Shown: positions 11,037-22,636 of the stretch, in pieces
Layout: every line of letters begins with the position of its first letter
Position numbering within the stretch: the first letter of the stretch is position 1
From: Coniferiporia sulphurascens
Lineage: Eukaryota; Basidiomycota; Agaricomycetes; Hymenochaetales; Hymenochaetaceae
NCBI GenBank assembly: GCA_002794785.1
Contig: NBBA01000017.1
Span: 894,884 to 958,883, forward strand
Reading direction: 5' to 3'
DNA: 64,000 nt
Notes under the pieces: model-generated
What the model was told of the DNA's origin: nothing
What the model saw: only the letters and a program-made list of their open reading frames with translations
Database searches by the model: none
Program-made: the position numbers and the translations under genes

Positions 11037-11362
11037 CGCCTGCCTTTCGAAATCCCCCATGATACATCTTGGCCGGCACTCTTGCCCTCCCTTTCCATTT
11101 CTAAGCTTCTTACTTTAAACCTGCCCTCATCCGTTTGGTTTTGTTCATAGCAATATGTATCCCTCCCTCTCGTTTTGTTTCTTACTTAATAGGGGCTCTC
11201 CACACTACGGCACCCTTTGGGGAGCAGAGCCCCTGCCCAGTTTTGTGCAATGCGCAATGACGGGCGCCTCCGTTGTTATGTAGTTAGGGCCCCCCCTTCG
11301 GGGGGCAGCTTGTAATTATGTAATACTGCAGGAATAATAATAATAATAATAATAAAATAAAA

Positions 11363-11429
11363 GGAAAGAAGGGCTGCCAAGCCCAGGCTCGTTGTGCCGA
11401 ATGTGCTGGCCAGCACTTAATGGCCAAAC
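11363..11429 (+). pseudogene. Relic of subfamily-C ORF1 zinc-knuckle region
   Basis: About 67 bp encoding KKGCQAQARCAECAGQHL, matching LINE-c ORF1 (near 5780-5830) but on the opposite strand and isolated. It sits between the copy 2 tail and the 5' end of LINE-e and probably marks the older sequence into which these inserted. Confidence 0.65.
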
Positions 11430-11488
11430 CACCCTTCTTGACCAGTAACCACCACCATCAACTAGTGTGGGCAGCTAAAACTCCCCCA
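11430..11488 (+). mobile_element. LINE-e, 5' end (5' UTR only)
   Basis: The first ~59 nt of a LINE, matching the 5' UTR of LINE-g, LINE-k and LINE-n up to the ORF1 start codon. It is cut by LINE-f at 11489. Its continuation is probably the ORF1 sequence at 22637; the intervening ORF1 start seems lost in a deletion (inference, see the 11858 junction). Confidence 0.6.
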
Positions 11489-11858
11489 TTTTTTTAAAAT
11501 TTATTATTATTATTATTCCTGCAGTATTACATAATTACAAGCTGCCCCCCCAAAGGGGGGGCCCTAACTACGTAACAATGGAGGCACCCGTCATGGCGCA
11601 TTGCACCAAACTGGGCAGGGGCTCTGCTCCCCGAAGGGTGCCATAGTGTGAAGAGCCCCTATTTAGTAGAGAAACTGAGAGAGGGAGGGATACATATCAC
11701 TATGAATAAACCAAGCGGTTGAGGGCAGGTTAAAGTAGGAAGCTTAGAAGTGGTAAGGGAGGGCGAGAGCACTGGCCGGGACATATCATGTGGGATTCCG
11801 AAAGGCAGGCTTTACTCGAGTGGGAAGGGAGGGAGCGTACCTGAAAGCTCCAAAAGGG
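11489..11858 (-). mobile_element. LINE-f, 3' end fragment (subfamily B)
   Basis: Minus strand: tail at 11489-11517, 3' UTR, and the last ~15 codons of ORF2 with TAA at 11812-11814. The 5' side is joined to NC module copy 3 at about 11858. AAGGG is shared by both partners there, consistent with a microhomology deletion. Confidence 0.75.
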
Positions 11859-12255
11859 ACATGCCTGCCAGTCGGGGGGGGACACAACATTAATGTCCCC
11901 ACACCTGTGCGGGGGGGGTAACCCTCTGCCCTTCAGTGGTTGGCTTTGGTCGGGAGACCTCGGGTTCGGGGAGACTCAGATCTGACCTTCGGGTCGGGAC
12001 TTAAAATCCTGGGGCCGCGTTGTCCCTGGCATGACAAACCATAAAAACGGCTGCCCCAAATCCTGAAAGGGTCTCTGATGATGGCACTAGTTGCTATAAG
12101 GAGATAGGGGCTTCATAACACATGGCGTTGCAGTAAGAACCAGCCGACACGAAAGTGACAGGCCACCATGGGCCTTTTGGGGGGTGTGGCTGGCCCTAGC
12201 CCTTTTGAGGGTAGGCGTTGGTACCCCCTGAGAGGTGGTTAGTCAAGCAGACTCC
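11859..12255 (+). repeat. NC module copy 3, left part
   Basis: Corresponds to about 9459-9854 of copy 2. The palindrome is decayed here (CpGs lost). The right edge carries the left TSD of LINE-g (12242-12255). Confidence 0.85.
12242..12255. repeat. LINE-g TSD, left (partner 18679-18692)
   Basis: GTCAAGCAGACTCC here and GTCAAGTGGACTCC at 18679-18692: 12 of 14 identical, both differences transitions. It defines the exact ends of LINE-g. Confidence 0.9.
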
Positions 12256-12315
12256 ACAACCCTTCTTGTCCAGTAACCACCACCATTGACTAGTGCGGGC
12301 AGCTAAAACTCCCCC
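12256..12315 (+). promoter_or_regulatory. LINE-g 5' UTR / presumed internal promoter
   Basis: A 60-nt leader between the insertion boundary and the ORF1 ATG. The block ACTAGTGCGGGCAGCTAAAA is shared with LINE-k (28422-28478) and LINE-n (37698-37755). As in other LINEs, promoter information must lie inside the element. This conserved pyrimidine-rich start is the likeliest place (inference). Confidence 0.5.
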
Positions 12316-14355
12316 ATGTCGAACCCAGGCGATTACAGGAACACAATCCATCGAACAACCAGAACCAACCCCCTACCTGCCCCATCGGCTAGCGCCGATC
12401 CCGACTGGGTCGCCAGGATGGCCGTCAACTGGGCCTCCGCCAGCGCCACCGCTGCCGCAAGGCACAGTACAACTGCCCCCACCACCCCCAGCCCCAACCC
12501 CTCCCAGGAACCGGCATCCTCCCCAGACGTCCTAGCACCCTCCCCAGCCATCGGCGACTCCCAAATGATCTCGGCCTACGACTTCACTGCCCAAGTGCGC
12601 GGAATCAAGGGCAGCATCCCGAGCTGGCTCCCCAGCCACCTCGGAAGGGTCGATCCATGGATCCATTGAAACAGGTGAGACAGCCCCAGGAATGGCAGTT
12701 GACCCCCATACCCCCCCGCAACAGGTGGGAGGCACAAGCCTCGGGCAGAAACACTCCTCAGCCGCCATGTTGCCTCTCACACCGAGAGGACCCCCACCCA
12801 ACAACATGAACAGCACACCGCAGGGTTCATGTACTCCCTTACCCGTGCCCTGGACGACTTTGACCAGCAGACCAGGGATGCCACCATCGAAACGATCGAC
12901 ATGAAGGCAGTGCAGTTTGTGGGCAACCTCCTCTGGAATGTCCAGAAGACACTGGCCAACATTGAGCAAGACAGGACATACCCCCAGAACATCATCTACT
13001 GCAACACGGTGATGGCCTACAACTTTGCGAGGGAGGGAGTGGTAATCGCCCTCCCAACGCCCTTCGCCCCAGCTTCCCCCCCCCAGAGGACCCCAGCCAC
13101 AACCGGGACCCCGAACACCGCCACCGTGACCCCAGAAATGAAGGCGCTGACTGATGCAGTCAAGCACCTGACAACTGACATAGCTTCCATCTCACGTCAG
13201 ATGGCTTCCATTAGCTCTAGGCCCGCACCCTGACAACAGCAACAGCAACAACAGCAACCCGCCCCACAGGCCGCCCCCACCTCCTATGCACAAGTCGCCG
13301 TGGCAGCGGCCCCCCCAACAGCCACCAACCCAACTCCAGTGGCCCCAGCCGCCGGAGTGGTCATCAACCCGGCACAGAAGAAGAAGAAGCATCAGCGTAA
13401 GGTGCCCCCCCCACCCACAATGTACACCAAGGACCCAACCTTGGTCCTCACCCCCACAGTTGGCATATGGGCCAAAAATCAGAAGTCAGCAATGGCCTTG
13501 ACTAAAACGTCCCATGAGTTCTTCGCTTCCCTCCCCACCGTGGACCAAGTCCCGGTCCTGTCCTCTTCCTACAATGTAAAGGGGAACATCGTGACCACAT
13601 TCACGGCATGCCCATCCTCAGCTAACCTGACCACAGAGACGATTATCAATCGCCACTCCGTGGCCTACGCATCCCATATGTGCACAGAGTGCATAGCAGC
13701 AGGGATCAATGTCCCGGCTGCTTTCTCACTAACCCCCTCCAGAGTCCGCCCCCGGTCGGCATTGCGCATCTCCATGGTGCCCTGCAAAGACTTCCTGTTC
13801 GGCCAGAATGGACACACCATCAACGAGAAGGCCCTCATGGCCGAAATCCAGCACAACCTGGCACTCCACAACCTCGACTTCATTGTCACCCCCCACTTCG
13901 CCACCACTGAGGATCACCTGCCAACACTAGACAGGTGCCCAGTGGTCTTCTCCTTCGTCGACCCCAATGGCTCCATCTGCGAAAGACTCCTCAAGAGGCC
14001 GCGCATCTGGATGTTTGGATCTGCCCTCCGGCTCTCAGTCCCACCTGTCCGCCCCACCCTCACCCAGTGTGAATGGTGCCAAGGCCTTGGCCATGGAACC
14101 AAGGGCTGCCGTGCCCAGCCATGCTGTGCTGACTGCATGGGTGCCCATCTGACCCACAACCACCACAAATTGTGCGCCCACTGCACAACCGACGCAGTGC
14201 CTGAAGGCGACACATGCCCACACCCCCGCCTATGCAACAACTGCAAGGGTGACCACCCCACCACCCTACCGGCTTGCCCAAAGAAGAGGCGCTACCGCCA
14301 AATCGAAGAGGCCCTCACCACCGACCCTACCAACAATCAGATGGAGGAGATATGA
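12316..14355 (+). pseudogene. LINE-g ORF1, Gag-like zinc-knuckle protein (broken)
   Basis: ORF1 starts at ATG 12316 (MSNPGDYRNT) and ends at TGA 14353-14355. Compared with LINE-n it has a 2-nt loss near 12600 and a 1-nt loss near 12790. TGA at 13231-13233 replaces an arginine codon just before a Gln-rich run. The 3' half from 13234 is open. It encodes a basic QKKKKH segment, a conserved central domain (SRVRPRSALRISMV), and a C-terminal CCHC knuckle (CEWCQGLGHGTKGC) with two more Cys/His clusters. The product would coat LINE RNA in the ribonucleoprotein particle. Confidence 0.88.
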
Positions 14356-17300
14356 TAGAGAAACTCTCTATCCTACAGTGGAACACCACCCACTCACTAG
14401 CGGCAATACACTCCCTAATCCCAATCCTCACAACTGACCCCTCCCCCCTGCACTTAATTCTTATTCAGGAACCGCCCTGGTATCAAATAGGTGTGCAACC
14501 CTCACTCACTGACCAGACCGGCACCCCGGTCCTCAACGTCCCCACCATCCCAGGCTACGTCCCTGTACTACCACCAGAGGTCCGCCCTCAGGTAGTCACA
14601 TACATATCCAGAGCCCTCCCTCCAACCTCATGGTCAATCCTTGGAGCCGCCTCACATGGCACCGATGTACTGATGGTGGAGGTATGATCCCAAATCACCC
14701 TCTGGGTGTGCAACTACTATGGCATGCACCCTCTGGACCGAGAAAACGTTTCCCCACAGTACCCAGGTGAGTCTTTCTTATTTTCACTCCCCTCAGGGCT
14801 AGCCACCACCCTACTCGTGGCCGGCGACTTCAACCATCGCCACCACACATGGTCCGAATTCTCCATCCCACGATGGGATGACTTGAGGGCGCAACCCCTT
14901 GATGACTTTTTCTGTGGACACAGCCTGGCACCTGCCCACCTCCCCGACTCTGACTCACAGCCCAACAGCAATCGCCAACGGTGCCCCATTGACATGATCT
15001 GGGCCCCACCTGTGGTCAACCCCAACTCTATTTTAGACATGGCCACCTCCGACCCCTCACCACTGTCCGACCACGCCCTCCTGCGGTGGTCACTGCCATT
15101 CCAGCCCCCCCCTCCCGTCCTAAAAACACGCCGGCTACTTCCAGCCGACAAGGAGGAATGGACCGACATAGCCTTCCCTCTCCTCGAAGCAGCCTTCTGC
15201 CTTCCAGGGCATGACACCCACTCCCTGGACATCAAAGCCAAAGCGGTCCTCGACTCAATGGTCGCCACCCTCCAGCCGTTCACCCGCCTCTCCAAGCTGT
15301 CGAAAACGGAAGTCCCATGGTGGTCACCCCACTGCAAGACCCTCCTATCTGCAATCCAGATGGCCACCACCCCCCTCCAGTGTGCATCAGCAAGAAGAGC
15401 CTTTAAAAGGGGCATACGAACAGCCAAATGACAGTTCTACATGGACCAGGCATCGGAAGCGGATGCATCCAACATCTGGAACTGGGCCAAACATGGCCTC
15501 AGCAACCGACCCACCCCCATCCCCTCACTAAAAAGACGAGACGGCACCTTCACACAAACGGATGACGAGAAAGGTGAGCTCTTCCACGAAACTTTCTTCA
15601 TGCCCCCCCCACCCCAGGCAGCGGCCAACCCCCTGCCGCCACCACCCCAACCAGCTGCCCTGCCCATACTCCTCATGGAGCTTACAGGGGCACTGTCAGA
15701 CACATCCAACTTGTCAGCCCTGGGCCTCTTGGGAATAGGTTACCACCCCCTGAAATGGGTGGTGGACACCTACCCTGACAAGATTCTTACCCTTTTCAAT
15801 GATTGTCTGCGCACAGGGCACCACCCCACATGCTGGCAAGCAGCAAAAGTGGTAATGCTCAGGAAGCCAAACAAGAAAGACCCCTTCTCACCGCGATCAT
15901 ACCAGCCCATCACCCTCAAGGAGACCTTAGGGAAACTCCTTGAAAAGATAATTGCTAACAGGCTCCAATACCTCACGAATACGAGGGATTGGTTGCCACC
16001 TAACCAGTATGGGGGGCGTCAGGGACACTCGGTCTACGACACCACCCAACACCTATTACAGATTGCGGAACGTGCCCACTCAGAAGGCCGTGTTTGCTCG
16101 GTCCTTGCAGTCGACATCCAGGGTTTCTTCGACTCGGTACACCCACAACTCCTCCACCGACAACTGTTGGACCTCAGTTGCACGCCAGACATGGCCGACT
16201 GGTGTCTGTCCTTCATGACAGACCGGCAGGTTGCTGTCGCCTTCGATGGTACCACCCTCCCTACTGCCCCCAAACCCGACTTCGGCACCCCACAGGGATC
16301 GCCAGTCTCCCCTATCCTGTCAACTATATTCGCAGGAGTGGTCCTCCGGCGCTTCCACCAAGGCGGCACCACCGTCTTGGCGTACATTGACGACCACTTA
16401 CTTATCTGTGTAGGTCCCTCAGTGGCATCCAACTGCTGTGCCTTAGCATGCGCATACCAACAACTTGACACCCTCTTTGGCACCATCGGTCTCAACATCA
16501 AAGCCGCCAAGACAGAGTGCCTCCACTTCCACCCCCCTCGGTGACACACCGGCTATGACGGCTGGGACACGGCCAGGGTACAGGTCGACCCCAACACCCT
16601 GATCCGCCCCTCAATCCCACTCTGGTGGCTGGGGATATGGTGGGACCCAGGCCTCTCCTTCAAACCCCACGTGGAGCGAATGCGCTCCAAGGGGCTGTCC
16701 ACACTCGCCGCCCTCCGCATTCTGGGAAACACCCAATGCGGAATTTCAGCCCTCCTCCTCCACTGCCTTTACACCTCCTGTGTCTGCTCTGTACTTACAT
16801 GGGGGGCACCAGTTTGGTACCATGGCCGCCGCCAAAAAACTTTGGTAAACCGCCTGCAGACGGTACAAAACACGGCTTGCAGATGGATCTTAGGCATCTT
16901 TAAAGGCGCCTCCCCATACTCCACCAATTTTCTTTGTTCTGTTCCCCCTCTCTCTTTCTATTTTGAATATATAAAGACTACCCACTCCCTGCGCCTATGG
17001 CGCACCCCTCACTCTATTGGCCGAAAATTATTTAAAAACATAGCTAACAGACCTTTCTCCCTTTCTCTGCAGGTCCGAGCTCCTCGGGTTCAACAAGTCC
17101 CTGCATACACGCATCCCCCATGGACAGACCCCCTGGCCTTTACTCAAGGAAGGGTCTGATTCTCCACCCCCTCTACCCTGGTCAGTGCTGACACATGGAA
17201 GTCTTTCGTAACAGTGGCGCATCAACTAGGGTCCACCCCCCATGTCCAGGTATTCACAGATGGCTCCTGCATTGACAATAAGTCGGGTTTGGCCATCTGT

Positions 17301-18350
17301 GCCATGCTGGGCAACAACCGCCTCCGGTCCTGTTGACTAGAGTCCCCCACCTGTGCCACAGCCACGGACACCAAGGAGTTCTCCCTCGCCACGGCCCCCG
17401 GCTGGGTGGCATGCCGCCTCCCAGCTCAACTGCGTGTCGCATCAGACATCTTCTTCCTGTCTGATTCGCTGACAGTATTACACCTTTTCTGAATGTGGGC
17501 TGCTGCCCCCAGTGCCCACCTCCTCCACATCTGGAAAGCGGGTGTAGAGACTCTTCTGGACTCGTACCCCCAACTCACCATTCACTTCATGTGGTGCCCC
17601 GGCCACTCGGACATCCCCAGGAATGAATGGGCCAATGCGGAAGCGAAACTAGCAATGGAGCTCCCCCCATCCGATCTCAAACCATCCACCTCTGTGCTAA
17701 AGGAAGTCGCCATCCACACCCTCATGGACAGGTGGACCCTCTCGCTAGCCCGTCCCCTCGCCTCAACTGCCAACAAATATCTGGCAGTACAGGGCCTCCC
17801 CTCCCGCCGACCCAGGAAGCTACTCATGCACTCAGTCGACCACCCACAAAGTGAGCTATCAGCAGTAGCCCAAGTCCTCTGTCGAGCCGGTCCCTATGGG
17901 GGCTACTGGCTGAGTTTTGACTCAGCCTACTGGTGCCGACACGGCTTGATCTCCCACTGCAGGTGGCACAACCACCCCCCATGGCCTGCACAGTCGACCA
18001 CCCACATTCTAGGCGGCTGTAGTACATTCCAACCATGGATACGACGCGTATGGCCACCTTGGGACCCTCTCCCAACCCACCATTCAGAGTGGGCTGACGA
18101 AAACTGCCTCCCAGTTATGCGCTGCTGGCTTAGGCTAACAGGGCATCTCAACCGCCTCTCTGAATGTGCCGCAGGTGCCATCCGGCTGTCATTCGCTGCG
18201 ATGGACCTGGATGGACACCCAACCAATGAGGATATGGACTTGGACCTCCTACGGGATTACATGCATCGTATGCTCAGACCCTGAACCCAGGACTCAGACC
18301 CAGCCCTTTTGGAGCTATCAGGTACGCTTCCCCCCTTTCCGCTCGAGTAG
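14352..18350 (+). pseudogene. LINE-g ORF2, endonuclease-RT-RNase H, seven TGA codons
   Basis: Length is exactly 1333 codons with no indel. Domains: AP-type endonuclease (QEPPW near residue 38, AGDFNHRHH near 157, LSDHALLRW near 238); RT (DIQGFFD near 586, YIDD near 677); a linker; RNase H (FTDGS near 966, LSDS, GHSDIPRNEWA); and a C-terminal Cys/His motif (HCRWHNH...HILGGC, about 1201-1221). Premature TGA codons are at 14685, 15429, 16542, 17157, 17334, 17490 and 18282. All fall on former arginine codons; there is no TAA or TAG before the natural TAG at 18348-18350. The start ATG overlaps the ORF1 stop (ATGA), suggesting coupled reinitiation. Confidence 0.92.
16845..17072 (+). other. Candidate in-frame intron in ORF2 (LINE-g copy)
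   Basis: 228 nt (76 codons) with GTAAAC at the 5' side, CTAAC at 17044-17048, a pyrimidine tract and CTGCAG|GT at the 3' side. The segment is open in frame but its 3' half is unusually T-rich for this GC-rich ORF. The same signals occur in LINE-b (1389-1619, GTAAGC...CTAAC...CTGCAG, 231 nt) and LINE-n (42297-42524, 228 nt). Whether it is ever spliced is unknown. Confidence 0.35.
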
Positions 18351-18678
18351 AAATGCCTGCCTTTCGGATTCCCACAAGATATGTCTCAGCCGGTGCTCTC
18401 GCCCCCCCTTTCCTATTCTAAGCTTCTTACATTTAACCTGCCCTCAACCACCCGGTTTGTTCGTAGCGATATGTACTCCTCCTTCTACCACTCTCTCATT
18501 AAACAGGGACTCTTTTCACTTCGGCACCCCTCAGGGAGCAGAGCCCCCGCCCAGTTTTGTGTGATGCGCAATGACAGGTGCCTCCATTGTTATGTAGTTA
18601 GGGCCCCCCCTTCGGGGGGGCAGCTTGTAATTATGTAATACTGCAGGAATAATAATAAAATAAAATAAAATAAAAAAA

Positions 18679-19229
18679 GTCAAGTGGACTCCCTGGCAGC
18701 CTCAGAAGAGATAGGCCGGGGTCCAAGCCTCTGGTGACATGTCAACTCTGGTATGCCACGGATCCAGAAGCGGGCCTTATGCCTGAGTATTCCCCTTCGG
18801 GGCTCTGAAGCGTGTGCTGGGGAACAGGAAACTCTGGGGGGGCCTAGGAAACCCCTCCACTATGGAGTGAGCTGTAGCAGTGGGGGATAGTTCCCTCCAC
18901 TGGCTCCAGAGCACTAAATCTGGTGTGGGTGCATGTAGGAGTAAGTCCTATTGCATGCTTAAGTTGATTCCCAGAAATGAGTGGCACTCTACAATGTTAA
19001 GTGGGGTAAGGGGGGGAATGTGTAGGGTAGGGGGGGCACCCAATGGGTGGGGTAGTGCCTACAGCGCCACGACCCTCACTTGGAATGTCTCCCTGGTGCG
19101 GCACGCCCTTCCCAATCCAGCGCACCATAGAGGACAGCATGTCAGGTATAAGTCCTACCAGTCAGGCATCTATGTCATGAGGAAGGTGCACATGTAGTGG
19201 GGCCCCGCAAGGGCGCTCTTTAATTCTGG
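18679..19229 (+). repeat. NC module copy 3, right part
   Basis: Continues the module after LINE-g (the first 14 nt duplicate the TSD) to its end CTTTAATTCTGG at 19229. At that point it joins LINE ORF2 in the same orientation. Confidence 0.85.
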
Positions 19230-22200
19230 TGCTCATACCGACCCATCTCCCTCGAAGAGACCTTAGGGAAACTCCTTGAAAAGATCATTGCTAACTGGCT
19301 CCGGTTCCTCGCTAACACGAGAAATTGGCTGCCACCTAACCAATACGGGGGGCATCAAGGACACTCTGTCTACGACACCACCCAGCACCTCCTACAGATT
19401 GCAGAAAGAGCCCATGCCGAGGGCCGCATATGTTCAGTCCTTGCAGTCAACATACAAGGCTTCTTCGACTCAGTAAACCCTCAACTCCTCCACCGGCAAC
19501 TGCTGGACCTCCAATGCCTGCCAGACATGGCGGATTGGTGTCTGTCCTTCATGATGGATCGGCAGGTAGCCATCGCTTTCGATGGCACCACCCTCCCAAC
19601 TGCCCAGAAACCCGACCTCGGCACCCCCCAAGGGTTGCCAGTATCCCCAATTCTCTCGACCATATTTGTGGGCGTGGTCCTCCAGAAATTTCATCAAACC
19701 GGCACCACTGCCCTAGCATATGTCGACAACCACCTCCTCATGTGCGTCGGACCCAGCATGGCATCCAACTGCCAGCAACTGTCTAACGCCTACCACCAAC
19801 TCAATGCCCATTTCGGCGCCATTGGGCTCAACATCGAAGCCGCCAAAACGGAGTGCCAGCACTTCCACCCACCTCGACGCCGCTCAGTCGCCTACACCGA
19901 CTGGGACACTGCCGGGGTTTGGGTGGCCCCTACCACACTAATCCGACCCTCCATCCCGCTTCGCTGGCTGGGAATATGGTGGGACACCGCCCTCACCTTC
20001 AAGGCCCACATAGAATGCATGCACTCCAAGGGCCTCTCCACGCTAGCCGCCCTCCACATCCTCGGTAACACGGAACACGGAATTTCGGCCCTCCTCCTCC
20101 ACTGACTATATACCGCCTGCATTCGCTCTGTTCTCACATGGGGCGCCCCGGTTTGGTACCATGGCCGGCGCCAAAAAACATTAGTAAGCCATCTGCAGGC
20201 TGTGCAAAACACGGCATGTAGATGGATTCTGGGCATCTACAAAGGTGCCTCCCCCTTCTCCACAAATTTCCTTTGTTCCCTTCCCCCTCTCTCTTACTAT
20301 TTTGAATATGCTAAGACTCTCCATTCTCTTCACCTCTGGCGTACCCCACACTCCATCGGTAGAAAATGATATAACAAATCAGTAGCTAACTGTCCCTTCT
20401 CCACTTCTCTGCAGGTCTGGGTCCCTTGGGTACAACCGGTCCCCACATACACTCATCCCCCATGGACAGATCCTCTGGCATTTATGAATGGACGAGTCTC
20501 GTTTGCCACTCCTATCACTCCGGTCAGTGAAGACACCCGCAAGGAATTTGTGGGCGCCGCGTGCTCCCTGAGCACCCTCCCCCATCTCCAGGTTTTCACC
20601 AATGGCTCCCACATTGGCTCAAAATCTGGGTCAGCAGTCTGCGCCATGGAAGGCCTTACATGCCTCAAGTCTTGCCGGCTTGCCTCCCCCACCTGTGCTA
20701 CAGCTACAGATGCTGAAATCTTCTCTCTCACCTCTGCACCAAGCTGGGCTGCACACCACCTCCAGGAGCTCCTGCCTGTCACATCCAACATCTTCTTTTT
20801 GTCAGATTTGCTGACGGCACTCCACCTGATCCGAACATGGGCGCCAGTTCCAGGTGTGCACCTCCTCCACCAATGGAAGGCAGGGGTCCAGACTCTATTG
20901 GACTCATACCCGGATCTCTCCATGCATTTCATCTGGTGTCCGGGTCACTCCGACATCCCAGGGAATGAATGGGCAGACCGTGAGGCGAAGTTTGCAACGA
21001 ATCTCCCCCCATCTCCCCTTGCACCCTCCATCTCCACACTGAAAGAGACCGCCATCAACACCCTCATGGAGCGATGGACCCTCTCTCTCACCCGCCCACT
21101 TGCCTCGACAGCTGACAAATACCTAGCTGTCAACAGCATCCCCTCTCGCCGGCCCTGAAAGCTCATTACTCAGTCAGTCGACCACCCCTGCCGGGAGCTC
21201 TCCACAGTTGCCCAGGTTCTCTGTCGTCCCAGTCCCTATGGGGGCTACTGGCTGAGCTTCGACTCAGCCTACCGACACAGGCACAGCCTGATCTTGCACT
21301 GCCATTGGCATAACCACCCCCCTCCACCACGAGACCCTCTCCCGGTCCACCACTCAGAGTGGGCTGATGAAAACTGCCTACCGGTTTTGCACCGTTGGCT
21401 AAGGCTAACAGGGCACTTAAACCGCCTCTCCGACCACACTGCAGGCGCCATATGGCTAGTATTTGCTGCAATGGACCTCGACGGACACCCAACCGACGAG
21501 GATATGGACCTGGACCTCCTACGGGACTACATGCGTCGTATGCTCGGACACTGAACCCAGGACTCGGACCCGGCCCTTTTGGAGCTCTCAGATATGCTCC
21601 CCCAATTCCCTCATGATTAGTGCCCGTCTTTCGGACTCCTATGGATACGTCTCGGCCGGCGCTCTTGCCAACCCCCTTCTCCATTCTAAGCTTCTTATTT
21701 GACCTGCCCTCGCCCGCTTGGTTAGTTCGTAGCGATATGTACTCCTCCTCCTCTCACTGCATTTCCTTCACTAACCCAATAGGGGCTCTCCACACTTCGG
21801 CACCCTTTCGGGAGCAGAGCCCCCGCCCAGTTTCGTGCGATGCACGATGATGGGCGCCTCTGTTGTTATGTAGTTAGGGCCCCCCCTTCGGGGGGGCAGC
21901 TTGTAATTATGTAAACACTGCAGGAATAATTTAAAAAAATAAAAATAAAAATAAAATAACCACCCCCCCTGGCCAGCCCAGTCAACCGCCCACGTCTTGG
22001 GCGGATGTCGCACTTTCCGACCATGGATCCACAAGGTCTGGCCCCCCTGTGACCCACTTCCGACCCACCACGCCGAGTGGGCCGATGAAAACCGCCTCCA
22101 GGTTCTGCACCGCTGGCTTAAGCTGATGGGGCACCTCAACCGCTTTTCCGACTGCACCTCTGCCGCCATCCACCTGGCCTTCACCGCAATGGAGCTGGAG

Positions 22201-22341
22201 GGGCACCTGACCGACGAAGATATGGACTTGGACCTCCTCAGGGAATACATGAGTCATATGCTTGGACCCCGTACCCAGGACCCGGACCCAGCTCTCTTGG
22301 AGCTTTCAGGTGTGCATCCTCCCTTTTCCTCTGATCTATGA
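19230..22341 (+). pseudogene. ORF2 of composite copy 3 (RT to C-terminus), split by LINE-h
   Basis: Subfamily-A ORF2 from SYRPISLEET in RT to TGA at 22339-22341; segments 19230-21322 and 21956-22341. RT motif A reads VNIQGFFD and the catalytic box YVDN (both D to N, as expected from CpG loss on the other strand). This is the only readable copy with an intact arginine cluster (PPRRRS, about 19872-19889) at the site that is TGA in all others. Premature TGA lies at 20103-20105, about 20369 and 21156-21158. RNase H has FTNGS instead of FTDGS. Confidence 0.85.
21323..21955 (+). mobile_element. LINE-h, 5'-truncated subfamily-B 3' end
   Basis: The last ~75 codons of ORF2, one TGA replacing CGA near 21552, 3' UTR and an A-rich tail. 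A 13-bp TSD, ATAACCACCCCCC, lies at 21310-21322 and 21956-21968. It splits the C-terminal finger region of composite copy 3. Confidence 0.88.
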
Positions 22342-22636
22342 CTGCCTTTTGGACTCTCCCGCATATGTCCCAGCCGGCGCTCTCGCCCTCCCTTTCCAAT
22401 TCTAAGCTACCCCCTTTTGCCTGATGTCATCCATTTGGCCTGGCTGTAGTGATACATATTCCTCCCTCCTTCTGTGTACTTACTAATAGGGGCCCTTCCC
22501 ACTCTGGCTCCCACCCAGTTTTGTGTGTTGCACAATGACAGGCGCCTCCGTTGTTATGTAGTTAGGGCCCCCCCTTTGGGGGGCAGCTTGTAATTATGTA
22601 ATACTGCAGGAATAATAGAAAAAAAAAAAAAAAAAA

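Larger units (their letters stand above)
9109..11362 (+). mobile_element. Composite retroelement copy 2 (NC module + subfamily-B LINE 3' end)
   Basis: NC module 9109-10395, then LINE ORF2 from the RNase H end (10396) to its stop, 3' UTR, and a TAA/TAAA tail at 11332-11362. The module and LINE are in the same orientation. No matching TSD is visible: LINE-d lies left and a 67-bp ORF1 relic lies right. Confidence 0.75.
12256..18678 (+). mobile_element. LINE-g, full-length subfamily-B LINE
   Basis: A 6.4-kb complete copy. It has a 5' UTR of 60 nt, ORF1 12316-14355, ORF2 14352-18350 overlapping ORF1 by an ATGA, a 3' UTR, and a TAA/TAAA tail ending 18678. It lies in NC module copy 3 and is flanked by a 14-bp TSD. 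It gives the reference structure of the family: very short 5' UTR, stop-start coupled ORFs, 1332-residue ORF2. All ORFs are broken, so it is now non-autonomous. Confidence 0.92.
11859..22636 (+). mobile_element. Composite retroelement copy 3 (NC module + subfamily-A LINE), split by LINE-g and LINE-h
   Basis: Segments: NC module 11859-12255 and 18679-19229; LINE ORF2 19230-21322 and 21956-22341; 3' UTR and A-rich tail ending 22636. The module lacks its first ~350 bp. Both interruptions are flanked by clean TSDs (14 and 13 bp), so the joined segments are certain. The LINE part starts inside RT, far upstream of the junctions in copies 1, 2 and 4. Confidence 0.82.

Noticed and set aside
11430..12315. 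A ~60-bp direct repeat (11430-11488 and 12256-12315) as a long TSD
   Set aside because: Both copies begin at the LINE 5' end; LINE-g has its own 14-bp TSD, so these are two separate LINE 5' UTRs.
14352..18350. TGA recoded as arginine (alternative genetic code)
   Set aside because: Natural ORF1 and copia ends also use TGA, other copies have CGA at the same codons, and CpG decay explains the pattern.
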